DNA of 64,000 bases from Brachybacterium massiliense (GCF_900184245.1 NZ_FXXB01000007.1:372001-436000); one strand, 5' to 3'. Positions 45,069 through 53,832 are shown, counted from the stretch's first letter. The notes: generated from the letters alone by a model not told the origin. Translations and numbers: made by a program.

Positions 45069-45117
45069 ACCTCCTGGTTGGTGCCACAAGTATAACAAGT
45101 GACACCAACCAGGAGGT
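45069..45117 (-). promoter_or_regulatory. Promoter inside a 19-bp-arm palindrome, element operon
   Basis: Arms ACCTCCTGGTTGGTGCCAC (45069-45087) and the complement with one mismatch (45099-45117) surround an 11-nt centre holding TGTTATACT on the minus strand, an extended -10 (AGTATA at 45089-45094 on plus). The ribosome site AGGAGG lies in one arm. Very likely the AbrB operator and sole promoter. Confidence 0.75.
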
Positions 45118-45133
45118 GACCTCACGGCATGTA

Positions 45134-45159
45134 GTCGATCAACGTGTCCGGTCAGTACA
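45134..45159. repeat. Terminal inverted repeat, right
   Basis: Ends CCGGTCAGTACA; inverted match to the left end over 26 bp with 5 mismatches. Confidence 0.92.
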
Positions 45160-45165
45160 ACTAGC
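45160..45165. repeat. Target-site duplication, right copy (ACTAGC)
   Basis: Identical to 42154-42159. Joined directly to CAT (45166-45168) it gives, on the minus strand, the start ATG GCT AGT of intact ligD. Confidence 0.95.
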
Positions 45166-45219
45166 CATGACTCCACTGTGCCCCCGATCACGTCATCCGT
45201 CACGGGACGGGCCGCTCGG

Positions 45220-45428
45220 TCAGCCCGGCGCCCCGGGCTCCCAGCGCAGCAGGTCCCCCACCTGGCAGTCGAGCACCTCGCACAGGGCCTCGAGCATCGA
45301 GGAGTACACCGCCTCGCCCCGCCCGTTCTTGAGGACCGCGAGGTTCGCGGCGGTGATGCCCACGCCCATGGCGACTTCATTCATCGATGAACAGCAGGAA
45401 CCCATCACTTGTCGACAAGGATCGGCAC
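45220..45428 (-). pseudogene. YozG-like XRE regulator, frameshifted
   Basis: The C-terminal 40-50 residues are a recognisable small Cro/CI-type HTH (MGVGITAANLAVLKNGRGEA, then LEALCEVLDCQVGDLLRWEP). The expected N-terminus MPILVD is encoded from a GTG at 45428 but in a different frame; one base too few or many between the VD and VMG codons separates the two. Family members are about 70 residues. Alternatively a short protein starts at the internal ATG. It lies 51 bp upstream of the original ligD start. Confidence 0.6.
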
Positions 45429-45494
45429 GTGCTTCGACGCGTCCCCGACCGATCGGTCCTGGCCGGGGCGCTCGGCTCCGTGGTCTCATGAGCC

Positions 45495-46382
45495 ATGCGC
45501 ACGATATGGAGCGGTGAGATCACCTTCGGACTCGTGAACGTGCCGGTGAAGCTGCACGGCGCGACACGCTCGCACGACGTCTCCTTCCACCAGGTCCACG
45601 ACGAGGACCACGGGCGGATCCGGTACCAGCGCACCTGTGAGGTGTGCGGGCGGGAGATCGACTACGAGCACATCGACAAGGCCTACGCCGAGGGCGACAA
45701 GACCGTCGTCCTCACCGACGAGGAGCTCGACTCCCTCCCGGCGGAGGACAACGACGAGATCGACGTGGTGCAGTTCGTGCCCGATGAGCAGGTCGAACCG
45801 ATCCTGCTGGGCACCTCCTACTTCCTCGAACCCGTGGGCCGCTCCTCGAAGGCGTACGTGCTGCTGCGCCGCACGCTCGAGGACACCGAGCGCACCGCGA
45901 TCGTCACGTTCACGCTGCGCACCAAGACCCGCCTCGGCGTGCTGCGCGTCCACGGCGATCTGCTCGCCCTGCAGACCCTGCGCTGGCCCAAGGACCTCAA
46001 GCAGGTCGACTTCGGCCCCAAGAAGTCGAAGATCAGCAGCAAGGAGCTGGCGATGTCGGCCTCGCTGGTCGAGCAGTTCAGCGCAGATTTCGACCCCGAG
46101 CAGTTCACCGACGAGTACCAGGCCCAGCTGCGCGAGCTGCTCGAGGCCAAGCTCGAGCAGAGCGAATCGGTCGACACCGAGGCGACCTTCGGCAAGGCGT
46201 CCGAGGGCGATGCGGAGGAGGGTGGCAAGGTGATCAGCCTGATGGACGCCCTCGAGCGCAGCGTCCGCAAGCGCCGCGGCGAGCAGGAGGAGACGACGCA
46301 GAAGCCCTCTCCCGAGAAGTCAGGCACCAAGAAGACGGGGTCGAAGAAGTCCGGCACGAAGAAGACGAAGAAGTCGGCCTGA
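45495..46382 (+). CDS. ku: Ku protein, NHEJ end-binding
   Basis: 295 residues, full length. Begins MRTIWSGEITFGLVNVPVKL; the Ku core includes RIRYQRTCEVCGREIDYEHI with a CxxC pair, LLGTSYFLEPVGRSSKAYVL and ELAMSASLVEQFSADFDPEQ. The Lys-rich C-terminal tail (KKTGSKKSGTKKTKKSA) is typical of actinobacterial Ku and binds DNA. Homodimer that recruits LigD to breaks. Its normal partner ligD, divergent at this locus, is doubly broken here. No ribosome site. Confidence 0.95.
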   Translation: MRTIWSGEITFGLVNVPVKLHGATRSHDVSFHQVHDEDHGRIRYQRTCEVCGREIDYEHIDKAYAEGDKTVVLTDEELDSLPAEDNDEIDVVQFVPDEQVEPILLGTSYFLEPVGRSSKAYVLLRRTLEDTERTAIVTFTLRTKTRLGVLRVHGDLLALQTLRWPKDLKQVDFGPKKSKISSKELAMSASLVEQFSADFDPEQFTDEYQAQLRELLEAKLEQSESVDTEATFGKASEGDAEEGGKVISLMDALERSVRKRRGEQEETTQKPSPEKSGTKKTGSKKSGTKKTKKSA

Positions 46383-46466
46383 CCCCCTCGCCGTGCGGGA
46401 CGGTCACGCGTCCCCGCCGCCGATCAGAGATGATGGCAGGGCACACCACCTCTACGAAGGAGAGCC

Positions 46467-46778
46467 ATGACCGTCGTCGTCACCGCCGTGTTCTACCCCA
46501 AGCCCGGCAAGAAGCAGGAGCTCGCCGAGGCGATGCAGCGCGGCATCGCGGCCGTCCATGAGGAGCAGGGCTGCGAGCTCTACGCGATCCATGATGCCGA
46601 GGACGGCACCATCACGATGCTCGAGAAGTGGACCACCGTCGAGGACCTCGACGTCCATGGCGCCGGCGCCGCGGTCGAGATGCTCAACGCCGACATCGGC
46701 GAGCTGATCGAGAAGCCCACCCTGGTCACTCGCATGACCCCGATCGCCGCGGGCACCGAGGCGCAGGGCCTGCTCTGA
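46467..46778 (+). CDS. Antibiotic-biosynthesis-monooxygenase-fold protein
   Basis: 103 residues, a dimeric ferredoxin-like ABM domain: TAVFYPKPGKKQELAEAMQR, CELYAIHDAEDGTITMLEKW, TTVEDLDVHGAGAAVEMLNA. Members oxidise quinols or polyketides without cofactor, or degrade heme; the conserved Trp of heme-degrading types is not obvious. The start follows AAGGAG. The stop overlaps the next gene's likely CTG start. Confidence 0.87.
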   Translation: MTVVVTAVFYPKPGKKQELAEAMQRGIAAVHEEQGCELYAIHDAEDGTITMLEKWTTVEDLDVHGAGAAVEMLNADIGELIEKPTLVTRMTPIAAGTEAQGLL

Positions 46779-47473
46779 GCACTCCCCCCACGAGCGAGTC
46801 CCGGGGCGACAGCACGCCCTGGGGCTCGATCCTGCGCAACATCGCGCTCGTGCTGGTGCTCGCGGCGATGCTGTGGCTCGCCCTCAACGTGCGCCTGCCC
46901 GAGCTCGGCACCCTGCAGGCCCGGATCGCGGGGATGGGCGTGTGGGGGCTGTTCGTCTTCATCGCCCTGTACGCGCTGGTGGCCCTCACCCCGATCCCCG
47001 TGACGATCATGGCGGTGACCGGCGGGCTCGTGTTCGGTCTGCCCGTCGGCACCGTGCTCTCGCTGGTCGGGGTGGTGATCGGCTGCTGGGGCGCGTACTG
47101 GCTGGCGCGCGGTCTGGGACGCGAGACGGTGCTGCGCCTGCTGGGCGGCCATGCACAGATGGTGCAGGAGCGCCTCGAGGGTGGCGGCTTCTTCGCGGTG
47201 TGCACGCTGCGGCTGCTGCCCGGGGTGCCCTACTGGCCGGTGAACTACGGCAGCGGGGCGCTGGGCATCCGCCACCACGAGTTCCTGATAGCCACCGCCC
47301 TCTCCTCGCTGCCCGGCCAGCTGTCCCTGGTCGCGATCGGGGCGTTCATCGCCGACCCCTCCCTGCTGCACGGCATCGCCGTCGGCATCTCCTGGGTCGC
47401 GGTGATCGTGCTGACGATCCTCTCACTGCGACGCTGGCGCACCGCCCGCCACGAGCAGGCCGCCACCGCCTGA
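46775..47473 (+). CDS. VTT-domain (TVP38/DedA-like) membrane protein, probable CTG start
   Basis: 232 residues if started at CTG 46775. After the hydrophilic head (STPPTSESRGDSTPWGS) comes TM1 (ILRNIALVLVLAAMLWLALN), and the VTT core has LTPIPVTIMAVTGGLVFGLP, the GREx loop and LRLLPGVPYWPVNYGSG. No ATG, GTG or TTG occurs in frame between the ABM gene's interior and TM1. CTG 46775 overlaps the ABM stop as CTGA, mimicking ATGA coupling. VTT proteins scramble lipids or move proton-coupled substrates. Confidence 0.82.
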   Translation: MSTPPTSESRGDSTPWGSILRNIALVLVLAAMLWLALNVRLPELGTLQARIAGMGVWGLFVFIALYALVALTPIPVTIMAVTGGLVFGLPVGTVLSLVGVVIGCWGAYWLARGLGRETVLRLLGGHAQMVQERLEGGGFFAVCTLRLLPGVPYWPVNYGSGALGIRHHEFLIATALSSLPGQLSLVAIGAFIADPSLLHGIAVGISWVAVIVLTILSLRRWRTARHEQAATA

Positions 47474-47502
47474 TCCCTGTGCCCGCAGGGGCCCGTCGTC
47501 CT

Positions 47503-47508
47503 AGACTG
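47503..47508 (+). promoter_or_regulatory. Candidate -10 for the mannitol operon
   Basis: TAGACT in the 154-bp spacer, about 120 bp before the mannitol PTS gene. Only the -10 is convincing. The remaining spacer shows no clear operator. Confidence 0.35.
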
Positions 47509-47627
47509 CTCTCACGCCGGCGGAGCAGCCTCCTGCGGGGCCGCTCCCCCGGCCGCAGCGCACCGACCGGTGCGTCCAGCCGCTCGACGGGGCCCCGGCT
47601 TCCGCCGACTGTCGATGAGGACACGTC

Positions 47628-49721
47628 ATGAGCACAGCCACCGAGGCCACGCCCGGATTCAGTCCGCGCGTGGCACTGCAGAAGGTCGGCACCTCGCTGT
47701 CGAACATGGTGATGCCCAACATCCCTGCCCTGATCGCCTGGGGCATCCTCACCGCCTTCTTCATCCCCGACGGGTGGACCCCGAACGAGCCGCTCGCGAG
47801 CGTCGTGGGCCCGATGATCCACTACCTGCTGCCGCTGCTGATCGCGAACACGGGCGGCCGCATGGTCTACGAGGCGCGCGGCGCTGTGGTGGGCGTGATC
47901 GCCACGATGGGCGTGATCGGCGGCTCCGACTGGCTGATCGCCCAGGAGAACGCCGCGCAGCTCGAGAAGTGGCTCGCCGCCGGGAACGCGGAGGCCGATT
48001 TCGCCGCCCTCGGCCAGGTCCACATGTTCATCGGCGCGATGATCATGGCCCCGCTCGCGGCCTGGGTGATGAAGAAGCTCGACCGGCTGTGGCAGGACCA
48101 CATCCCGGCCGGCTTCGAGATGCTCGTGAACATGTTCTCCGCCGGCATCTTCGGCTTCATCGCCCTGGTGGCCGGGTTCTTCGGGCTCGCACCGCTGGTG
48201 AACGGCCTGATGACGCTGCTGTCCAATGGTGTGGCGGCGCTGGTCAATGCGGGCCTGCTGCCGCTGGTGTCGCTGCTCATCGAGCCGGCGAAGGTCTTCT
48301 TCCTCAACAACGCCATCAACCACGGCGTCCTCACCCCGCTGGGCCTGTCGCAGGCCGACGTGGACGGCAAGTCGGTGCTCTTCCTGCTCGAGGCGAACCC
48401 CGGCCCGGGCCTCGGGATCCTGCTGGCGTTCACCGTCTTCGGCCGCGGGGCCGCGAGAGCCTCCGCCCCCGGTGCCGCGATCATCCAGTTCTTCGGCGGC
48501 ATCCACGAGATCTACTTCCCCTACGTGCTGATGAAGCCGCTGCTGATCATCGCGGCGATCGGCGGCGGCATGGCCGGCGTGTTCGTCAACGTCCTGTTCG
48601 GCACCGGCCTGATCGCCCCTGCCTCTCCCGGCTCGATCTTCGCGATCTTCGGCGTCGCCGCCCGCGACTCCTACCTCGGGATCGCGCTCGCGGTGCTCGC
48701 CGCGGCGGCGGTGAGCTTCGCGCTCTCCGCCCTGATCCTGTGGCTGGGCAAGAAGGACGACGGCGACATCGCCGCCGCCACCGCCAAGATGGAGCAGATG
48801 AAGGGCAAGAAGTCCTCGGTCTCCGGGGCGCTCACCGGCGCGGGCGCAGGTGCTGCCGGTGCGGTCGCCGCGGCCGAGGCCTCGGACCACACCGGCCCGA
48901 TCTCCCGGATCGTCTTCGCCTGCGATGCGGGCATGGGCTCCTCCGCGATGGGCGCGACGGTGCTGCGCAAGAAGGTGCGCGCCGCCGGCTTCGACGACAT
49001 CGAGGTCACCAACAAGGCGATCTCGAGCCTGAGCGACGAGTGGGACGTGGTGGTGACGCAGAAGGAGCTCACCGATCGCGCTCGCCAGCGCACCGGCTCG
49101 GCCGTGCACGTGAGCGTGGACCAGTTCATGAACTCCCCGCGCTACGACGAGGTGGTGGAGCTGGTCCAGCAGCGCAACGGGGCCGACGACGCCGTGGCGC
49201 CCGAGGCAGCGGCCGAGCCCGCGCCGGCACCGCGCGGCCGGCACGCGGCGGAGGCTCCCGCCGAAGATGCTCGCGCAGCGGGCTCCGCCCCGGAGATCCT
49301 CTCCCCCGCGAGCATCGTCCTGGACGGCACCGCGAAGGACTCCGCCTCCGGCATCGACGAGGCCGGCGCCCTGCTGGTCGCCGCCGGCGCCGTGGACGAG
49401 AGCTATGTCGCCGCGATGCACGATCGCGAGGCGAGCGTCTCGACCTTCATGGGCAACGGCCTGGCGATCCCGCACGGTACCAACGAGGCGAAGTCCTCGA
49501 TCCAGCGCTCGGCGATGTCCTTCGTGCGCTACCCGGGCGGGATCGACTGGAACGGCAATCCCACCACCTTCGTGATCGGCATCGCGGGCGTGGGCAACGA
49601 GCACCTGACGCTGCTGCAGAAGGTCGCGATGACCTTCTCGGACCCCGCGCAGGTGGAGCGACTGGAGAAGGCCACCACCACCGAGGAGATCCTCGAGATC
49701 CTCGGCGACGAGAAGGAGTGA
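47628..49721 (+). CDS. mtlA: Mannitol-specific PTS enzyme IICBA
   Basis: 697 residues, a full fusion. EIIC covers residues 1 to about 380 ([35 protein letters not shown] with the conserved HE). EIIB has [11 protein letters not shown] with phosphorylated Cys432. An Ala/Pro-rich linker leads to EIIA with IPHGT, phospho-His616. It imports mannitol and phosphorylates it to mannitol-1-phosphate. The downstream mtlD uses that product, and HPr is supplied three genes along. AGGA ribosome site. Confidence 0.95.
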   Translation: MSTATEATPGFSPRVALQKVGTSLSNMVMPNIPALIAWGILTAFFIPDGWTPNEPLASVVGPMIHYLLPLLIANTGGRMVYEARGAVVGVIATMGVIGGSDWLIAQENAAQLEKWLAAGNAEADFAALGQVHMFIGAMIMAPLAAWVMKKLDRLWQDHIPAGFEMLVNMFSAGIFGFIALVAGFFGLAPLVNGLMTLLSNGVAALVNAGLLPLVSLLIEPAKVFFLNNAINHGVLTPLGLSQADVDGKSVLFLLEANPGPGLGILLAFTVFGRGAARASAPGAAIIQFFGGIHEIYFPYVLMKPLLIIAAIGGGMAGVFVNVLFGTGLIAPASPGSIFAIFGVAARDSYLGIALAVLAAAAVSFALSALILWLGKKDDGDIAAATAKMEQMKGKKSSVSGALTGAGAGAAGAVAAAEASDHTGPISRIVFACDAGMGSSAMGATVLRKKVRAAGFDDIEVTNKAISSLSDEWDVVVTQKELTDRARQRTGSAVHVSVDQFMNSPRYDEVVELVQQRNGADDAVAPEAAAEPAPAPRGRHAAEAPAEDARAAGSAPEILSPASIVLDGTAKDSASGIDEAGALLVAAGAVDESYVAAMHDREASVSTFMGNGLAIPHGTNEAKSSIQRSAMSFVRYPGGIDWNGNPTTFVIGIAGVGNEHLTLLQKVAMTFSDPAQVERLEKATTTEEILEILGDEKE

Positions 49722-49725
49722 TCCG

Positions 49726-50874
49726 ATGAGGGCAGTGCATTTCGGGGCCGGGAACATCGGTCGCGGCTTCGTGGGGCTGCTGCTGCACGAGGCGGGGTGC
49801 GAGGTGGTGTTCTCCGACGTCGCCGCCGAGCTCGTCGAGCAGCTGCAGCAGGCCGAGTCCTATGAGGTGCGCACCGTCGGCCAGCACCCGACCACCACCA
49901 CGGTCACCGGATTCCGCGCGGTGAACTCCGCACAGGATCCCGACACTCTCACCGAGGAGATCGCCTCCGCGGATCTGGTGACCACCGCGGTGGGTGCGCC
50001 GATCCTGCGCTTCGTCGCCCCCGCCATCGCGGCGGGGATCGCCGCCCGGCCCGTCGGCTCCCCCCGCCTGGCGGTGCTGGCCTGCGAGAACGCGATCAAT
50101 GCGACGGATCTGCTCGAGAAGGAGATCCGCTCGGCCTATCAGGGCGACGATCTCGACGATCGTGCGCTGTTCGCCAACACGGCGGTGGACCGGATCGTGC
50201 CGGTCCAGGCAGAGGGCTCGGGCCTGGACGTCACCGTGGAGGACTTCTACGAATGGGCGGTCGAGCGCGGCCCCTTCGCAGGGAACGAGCCGGACATCCC
50301 CGGCATCACCTGGGTCGATGCTCTGGGCCCGTACATCGAGCGCAAGCTGTTCACGGTCAACACCGGCCATGCCACCACCGCCTGGCACGGCTGGGCCGCA
50401 GGGCACGCGACGATCGCGGAGTCGATCGCCGATCCGGCGATCGCGCGCGAGGTGGAGGCGGTGCTCGGCGAGACCTCCGCCCTGCTGGAGGCCGTGCACG
50501 GCTTCAGCGGGGAGGAGATGGCCATCTATCGCCGCAAGGTGCTGGCCCGCTTCGCGAACACCTCGCTGCCCGATCCCGTCGAGCGGGTGGGCAGATCGCC
50601 GCTGCGCAAGCTCTCCCGCGATGACCGGATCATCTCCCCGGCCGCGGCGCTCGCGGAGCGGGGCATGGGGCACGAGGGGCTGCTCACGGCGCTGTCCGCA
50701 GCGCTGCTCTTCACCCCTGAGGGGGATGAGGAGGTGGAGCGTCTGCAGCACATCCTTCGCTCGTCGGATCCCGGTGCCGCGACCGCGGAGATCACCGGGC
50801 TCGACCCCGCCCATCCCCTCTTCCCGGAGGTGCGCTCCCGCATCGCCGGGGTATATTCCCCACACACTGAGTGA
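49726..50874 (+). CDS. mtlD: Mannitol-1-phosphate 5-dehydrogenase
   Basis: 382 residues. N-terminal NAD loop [14 protein letters not shown], then [12 protein letters not shown] and the C-terminal catalytic helix [20 protein letters not shown] with the conserved Lys and His. Converts mannitol-1-P to fructose-6-P for glycolysis. Starts 4 bp after mtlA, its AGGAG site within the mtlA end. Full length. Confidence 0.95.
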   Translation: MRAVHFGAGNIGRGFVGLLLHEAGCEVVFSDVAAELVEQLQQAESYEVRTVGQHPTTTTVTGFRAVNSAQDPDTLTEEIASADLVTTAVGAPILRFVAPAIAAGIAARPVGSPRLAVLACENAINATDLLEKEIRSAYQGDDLDDRALFANTAVDRIVPVQAEGSGLDVTVEDFYEWAVERGPFAGNEPDIPGITWVDALGPYIERKLFTVNTGHATTAWHGWAAGHATIAESIADPAIAREVEAVLGETSALLEAVHGFSGEEMAIYRRKVLARFANTSLPDPVERVGRSPLRKLSRDDRIISPAAALAERGMGHEGLLTALSAALLFTPEGDEEVERLQHILRSSDPGAATAEITGLDPAHPLFPEVRSRIAGVYSPHTE

Positions 50875-50920
50875 CTCCGACGTCGCGCTCGCCGCGGCGG
50901 CTCATCGAAAGGCACGCACC

Positions 50921-51193
50921 ATGGCAGAGCGCACCGTCAAGATCGCCAGCGCCTCCGGGCTCCACGCCCGCCCCGCCGGGATCTTCGCCCAGGCCGCGGC
51001 GGAGCAGCCCGCGACCGTGACCATCGAGAAGGCCGGCGGCAGCGCCGTGCAGGCCTCCTCCATGCTGATGCTCATGACCCTCGGCGCGGGGCAGGGCGAC
51101 GAGGTCACCCTGCGCGCGGAGGGCGAGGGCGCCGAGGAGTCCGTCAACGCCCTCGCCGATCTCCTGGAGAAGGACCTCGACGCAGAGGAGTGA
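50921..51193 (+). CDS. ptsH: PTS phosphocarrier HPr
   Basis: 90 residues. GLHARPAG carries phosphorylated His15; Ser46 lies in QASSMLMLMTLGAG, the regulatory position of HPr from Gram-positives. Whether HPr kinase exists here is unknown. It ends the mtl operon; GAAAGG is 8 nt before ATG. Phosphorylated by the convergent enzyme I and donates to MtlA-IIA. Confidence 0.95.
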   Translation: MAERTVKIASASGLHARPAGIFAQAAAEQPATVTIEKAGGSAVQASSMLMLMTLGAGQGDEVTLRAEGEGAEESVNALADLLEKDLDAEE

Positions 51194-51217
51194 GCCGGCG
51201 ACCCGCTCAGCGAGCCG

Positions 51218-52936
51218 TCACAGCCCCAGCTCTCCGAGGATCGGCAGTCCGGCGCGCACGGCGCTGACCGCATCCTCGGCGGTGCGGGCGGCGACGGCCC
51301 GGTCGGCGAGCTCGCGGGCCTGGTCGAGGGTCACGGTGGAGAGCACCTTCGCCACGGCGGGCAGCGAGCGGGGCGTCATCGACAGGCTGTTCACGCCCAG
51401 TCCCACGAGCACCACGGCGAGGCCGGGGTCGCCGGCCGCCTCACCGCACACGCCGACGGGCTTGTTCGCGCTCTCCCCGAAGGCCTCGGGATCCCCGCCC
51501 GCGGTGCGGGCACCGTCGCAGGTGGCCTTGACCAGTGCCAGCACCGAGGGCTGCCACGGGTTGTTGAGGTGGGCGAGGGAGCCGAGCTGACGGTCGGCGG
51601 CCATCGTGTACTGGGTGAGGTCGTTGGTGCCGATCGAGGCGAAGTCGCAGGCGCCGAGGTGACGATCTGCGGTCACGGCCGCTGCGGGGGTCTCGACCAT
51701 GATCCCGGCGGGCTCGAGCCCGCGCTCCCGGCACAGGGAGACGAAGTCCTCGGTCTCGGTGACCGTCGCGATCATCGGAGCCATCACCCAGGCCTTCACG
51801 TCCGAGCTCTGCGCGGCGGCGGCGATCGCGTCGAGCTGGTTGGTCAGCACCGAGCGCTTCTCCCAGGAGGTGCGATAGGCGCGCACGCCGAGCGCGGGGT
51901 TGGGTTCCTCGGCGTCGGTGAGGAAGGGCAGCGGCTTGTCCGCACCCGCGTCGATGGTGCGCACCACCACCTTCTTGCCGGGGAAGTGCGTGAAGGCCTC
52001 CGCGTAGGCGGCGGTCTGCTCCTCGACCCCGGGCTCGTCCTCGCGGTCCAGGAACAGGAACTCGGTGCGGAACAGGCCCACCCCGTCGGCGTTCGCGGCC
52101 GCGGCGGCCGCGGCGTCCTTCGCCCCGCCGATGTTGGCCAGCAGCCGCACGCGCGTCCCGTCGCCGAGGACTCCTCCCCCGCCCTCGTAGGTGAGGGGGT
52201 TGCGCTGCAGCTCGGCCCAGGCCTCCGCGAAGTGCTGGTGCTCCTCGGTGACCTCGTCGGTGATGGTGCCGAGGCCTGCGTCGACGAACACCTCGGTGCC
52301 GTCGGCGAACTCGTGGATGCTCTTGGCGGCGACGATCGCGGGCAGTCCCAGCTGACGGGCCAGGATCGCGGTGTGCGACTGGGGGCCGCCGTCGGAGGTG
52401 ATCAGCGCGATGACGCGCTCGGGATCGAGGGTCGCGGTGTCGGCCGGGGCGAGGTCGATCGCGGTGAGCACGAACGGCTCCTCGCTCTCGGGGATGCCCG
52501 GCGCCTGCTCGCCCCGCAGCTCGGCGACGATGCGGGCGCGCACGTCGCGCACGTCGGTGGCGCGCTCCGCCATGTAGCCGCCGAGCCCCTCGAGCATGGT
52601 GGCGACCTGGTCGCCGGCCTCCCACACGGCCCGCTCGGGGGTTTTGCCCCCGGAGTGGACGAGGCCCTGCGCGGTCTGGGTGAGGGAGGGGTCCGCGGCC
52701 ATCTGGGCGGTCGCCTCGAGGATCTTCCTCGCCTCGCCCTGGGCCCGCTCGGCGAGGCGGCCGAGGGTGGCCTGCACCGCGCTCGCCGCGGCGGGGATGC
52801 GTGAAGCCTCGGCCTCGCGGTCCGCCCCCTCGGGCAGGGCCTCCTTCGCAGGCGGCTCCGCGACCGGCGGCGCCATCGAACGAATCGTCCCGATCACTCG
52901 GCCGGGGCTGACAGGTACACCGGTGTACTGGGCCAT
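51218..52936 (-). CDS. ptsI: PTS enzyme I
   Basis: 572 residues. The phospho-His site GGPQSHTAI (about His188) and the PEP-binding barrel (LFRTEFLFLDR, RTIDAGADKPLPFL, SIGTNDLTQYTMAADR) with the near-C-terminal VGVCGEAAGD Cys are intact. Takes phosphate from PEP and gives it to HPr. Convergent with ptsH only 24 bp apart, so not in the same operon, and I see no strong hairpin between them. Confidence 0.95.
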   Translation of the reverse strand: MAQYTGVPVSPGRVIGTIRSMAPPVAEPPAKEALPEGADREAEASRIPAAASAVQATLGRLAERAQGEARKILEATAQMAADPSLTQTAQGLVHSGGKTPERAVWEAGDQVATMLEGLGGYMAERATDVRDVRARIVAELRGEQAPGIPESEEPFVLTAIDLAPADTATLDPERVIALITSDGGPQSHTAILARQLGLPAIVAAKSIHEFADGTEVFVDAGLGTITDEVTEEHQHFAEAWAELQRNPLTYEGGGGVLGDGTRVRLLANIGGAKDAAAAAAANADGVGLFRTEFLFLDREDEPGVEEQTAAYAEAFTHFPGKKVVVRTIDAGADKPLPFLTDAEEPNPALGVRAYRTSWEKRSVLTNQLDAIAAAAQSSDVKAWVMAPMIATVTETEDFVSLCRERGLEPAGIMVETPAAAVTADRHLGACDFASIGTNDLTQYTMAADRQLGSLAHLNNPWQPSVLALVKATCDGARTAGGDPEAFGESANKPVGVCGEAAGDPGLAVVLVGLGVNSLSMTPRSLPAVAKVLSTVTLDQARELADRAVAARTAEDAVSAVRAGLPILGELGL

Positions 52937-53020
52937 GACTGCGATCTCCTCGGATGGAGTCGGAAGGGCATCGTGGCCGTCATCGTACGCGGGCGTGCGA
53001 TCACGCCACCAGATCCGGTG

Positions 53021-53512
53021 TCAGTCGGCGGAGCCCGGTGACTGCGGCGAGTCCGCGGAGGCCGGGCTCGGGGCCGACGGAGCGGACGGCGCCGACTGCG
53101 CCGAGGGAGCAGACTGGGCGGAGACCGGGGACGGCGCCGACTGGGCGGACACCGGCGAGGGCGCGGACTGCGCGGAGACCGGTGAGGGAGCCGACTGCGC
53201 GGACACCGCAGAAGGCGCCGAGGGTGCGGACTGCGCGGAGACGGCGCTGTTGGCCGTCATCATCTGCTCGGCCGGAGGCACATCGCCTGCCCCGCCCGAG
53301 GTCCCGTCCGCCTCCTCGGCGGCGCTGGGGGCGGAGAGGTTCGCGGTCTGTCCGGCAGGCTTCTCCGCCTCCTGCACGACCGACGTCTCCTCGACGCTCT
53401 GCTGCGCCTCCTTGATCGGACCGCCGGCGGTGACCGCGAACGCCACCCCGGGGATCAGCACCGCCGCGGTGCTGCCGGCGGCCACGGTCCAGAGGGTCTT
53501 CTTCGTGCTCAT
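53021..53512 (-). CDS. Secreted Ser/Ala/Pro-repeat protein
   Basis: 163 residues. Signal segment MSTKKTLWTVAAGSTAAVLI with possible cleavage after AFAVTA. The mature part is disordered, ending in tandem SAQSAPSPV units (9 residues, at least three near-exact, 27-bp DNA repeats about 53095-53215). No TM at the C-terminus, so probably secreted or loosely wall-bound. ATG 53512 follows GAGGAGAG. Function unknown. Confidence 0.72.
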   Translation of the reverse strand: MSTKKTLWTVAAGSTAAVLIPGVAFAVTAGGPIKEAQQSVEETSVVQEAEKPAGQTANLSAPSAAEEADGTSGGAGDVPPAEQMMTANSAVSAQSAPSAPSAVSAQSAPSPVSAQSAPSPVSAQSAPSPVSAQSAPSAQSAPSAPSAPSPASADSPQSPGSAD

Positions 53513-53832
53513 CGTGATCTCTCCTCGCTCTGCCCGCTGCACGGGCGCTGTTCGTGATGACCACAGAGAACAGGCAGTGGATGAGAACCGTGAAAGAGAC
53601 CGATGAGGCTGTTCTCATGCAGCGCCGAGTCCTGCCCGGATCCTGACGTCTACGATGGCCCGCACCACGGATCACTGGGGCTAGCGTGATGAGCGGACAG
53701 GCGCAGAGCGCACCGAAGGCATCGGCGGAGACGGTGCGGCGCATGGAGAGCGGGCTCCACGCCCTGCGCACCAGCGGTGCGATGATCGCGGCCACCTTCC
53801 GGGCCGGCGCAGGGAGCGCTGAGCGCAGACGG
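53513..53832. other. Gene-free region, 320 bp
   Basis: No convincing gene. GAGAACAGGCAGTGGATGAGAA and a later AGGCTGTTCTCAT contain complementary GAGAAC/GTTCTC pieces (about 53564-53617), perhaps an operator for the repeat protein. A frame running into the tRNA is spurious. Confidence 0.35.

Larger units (their letters stand above)
42160..45159 (-). mobile_element. IS481-family element carrying an ABC exporter and AbrB regulator
   Basis: Exactly 3,000 bp between two copies of ACTAGC. Ends are TGTACTGACCGG and its exact complement, extended to a 26-bp inverted repeat with 5 mismatches. Four genes on one strand run abrB-like, ABC ATPase, ABC-2 permease, IS481 transposase. The base composition is visibly richer in A/T than the flanks. 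The whole sits inside ligD codons 2-3. Complete ends, intact genes and a perfect target duplication indicate a recent, possibly active insertion. Such passenger-carrying insertion sequences are sometimes called transporter IS. Confidence 0.93.

Noticed and set aside
52596-53606. Plus-strand frame with pentapeptide-like GADCAET repeats
   Set aside because: It is the reverse reading of the enzyme I and SAQSAPSP repeat genes; the repeats are inherited from the real gene's 27-bp repeats.
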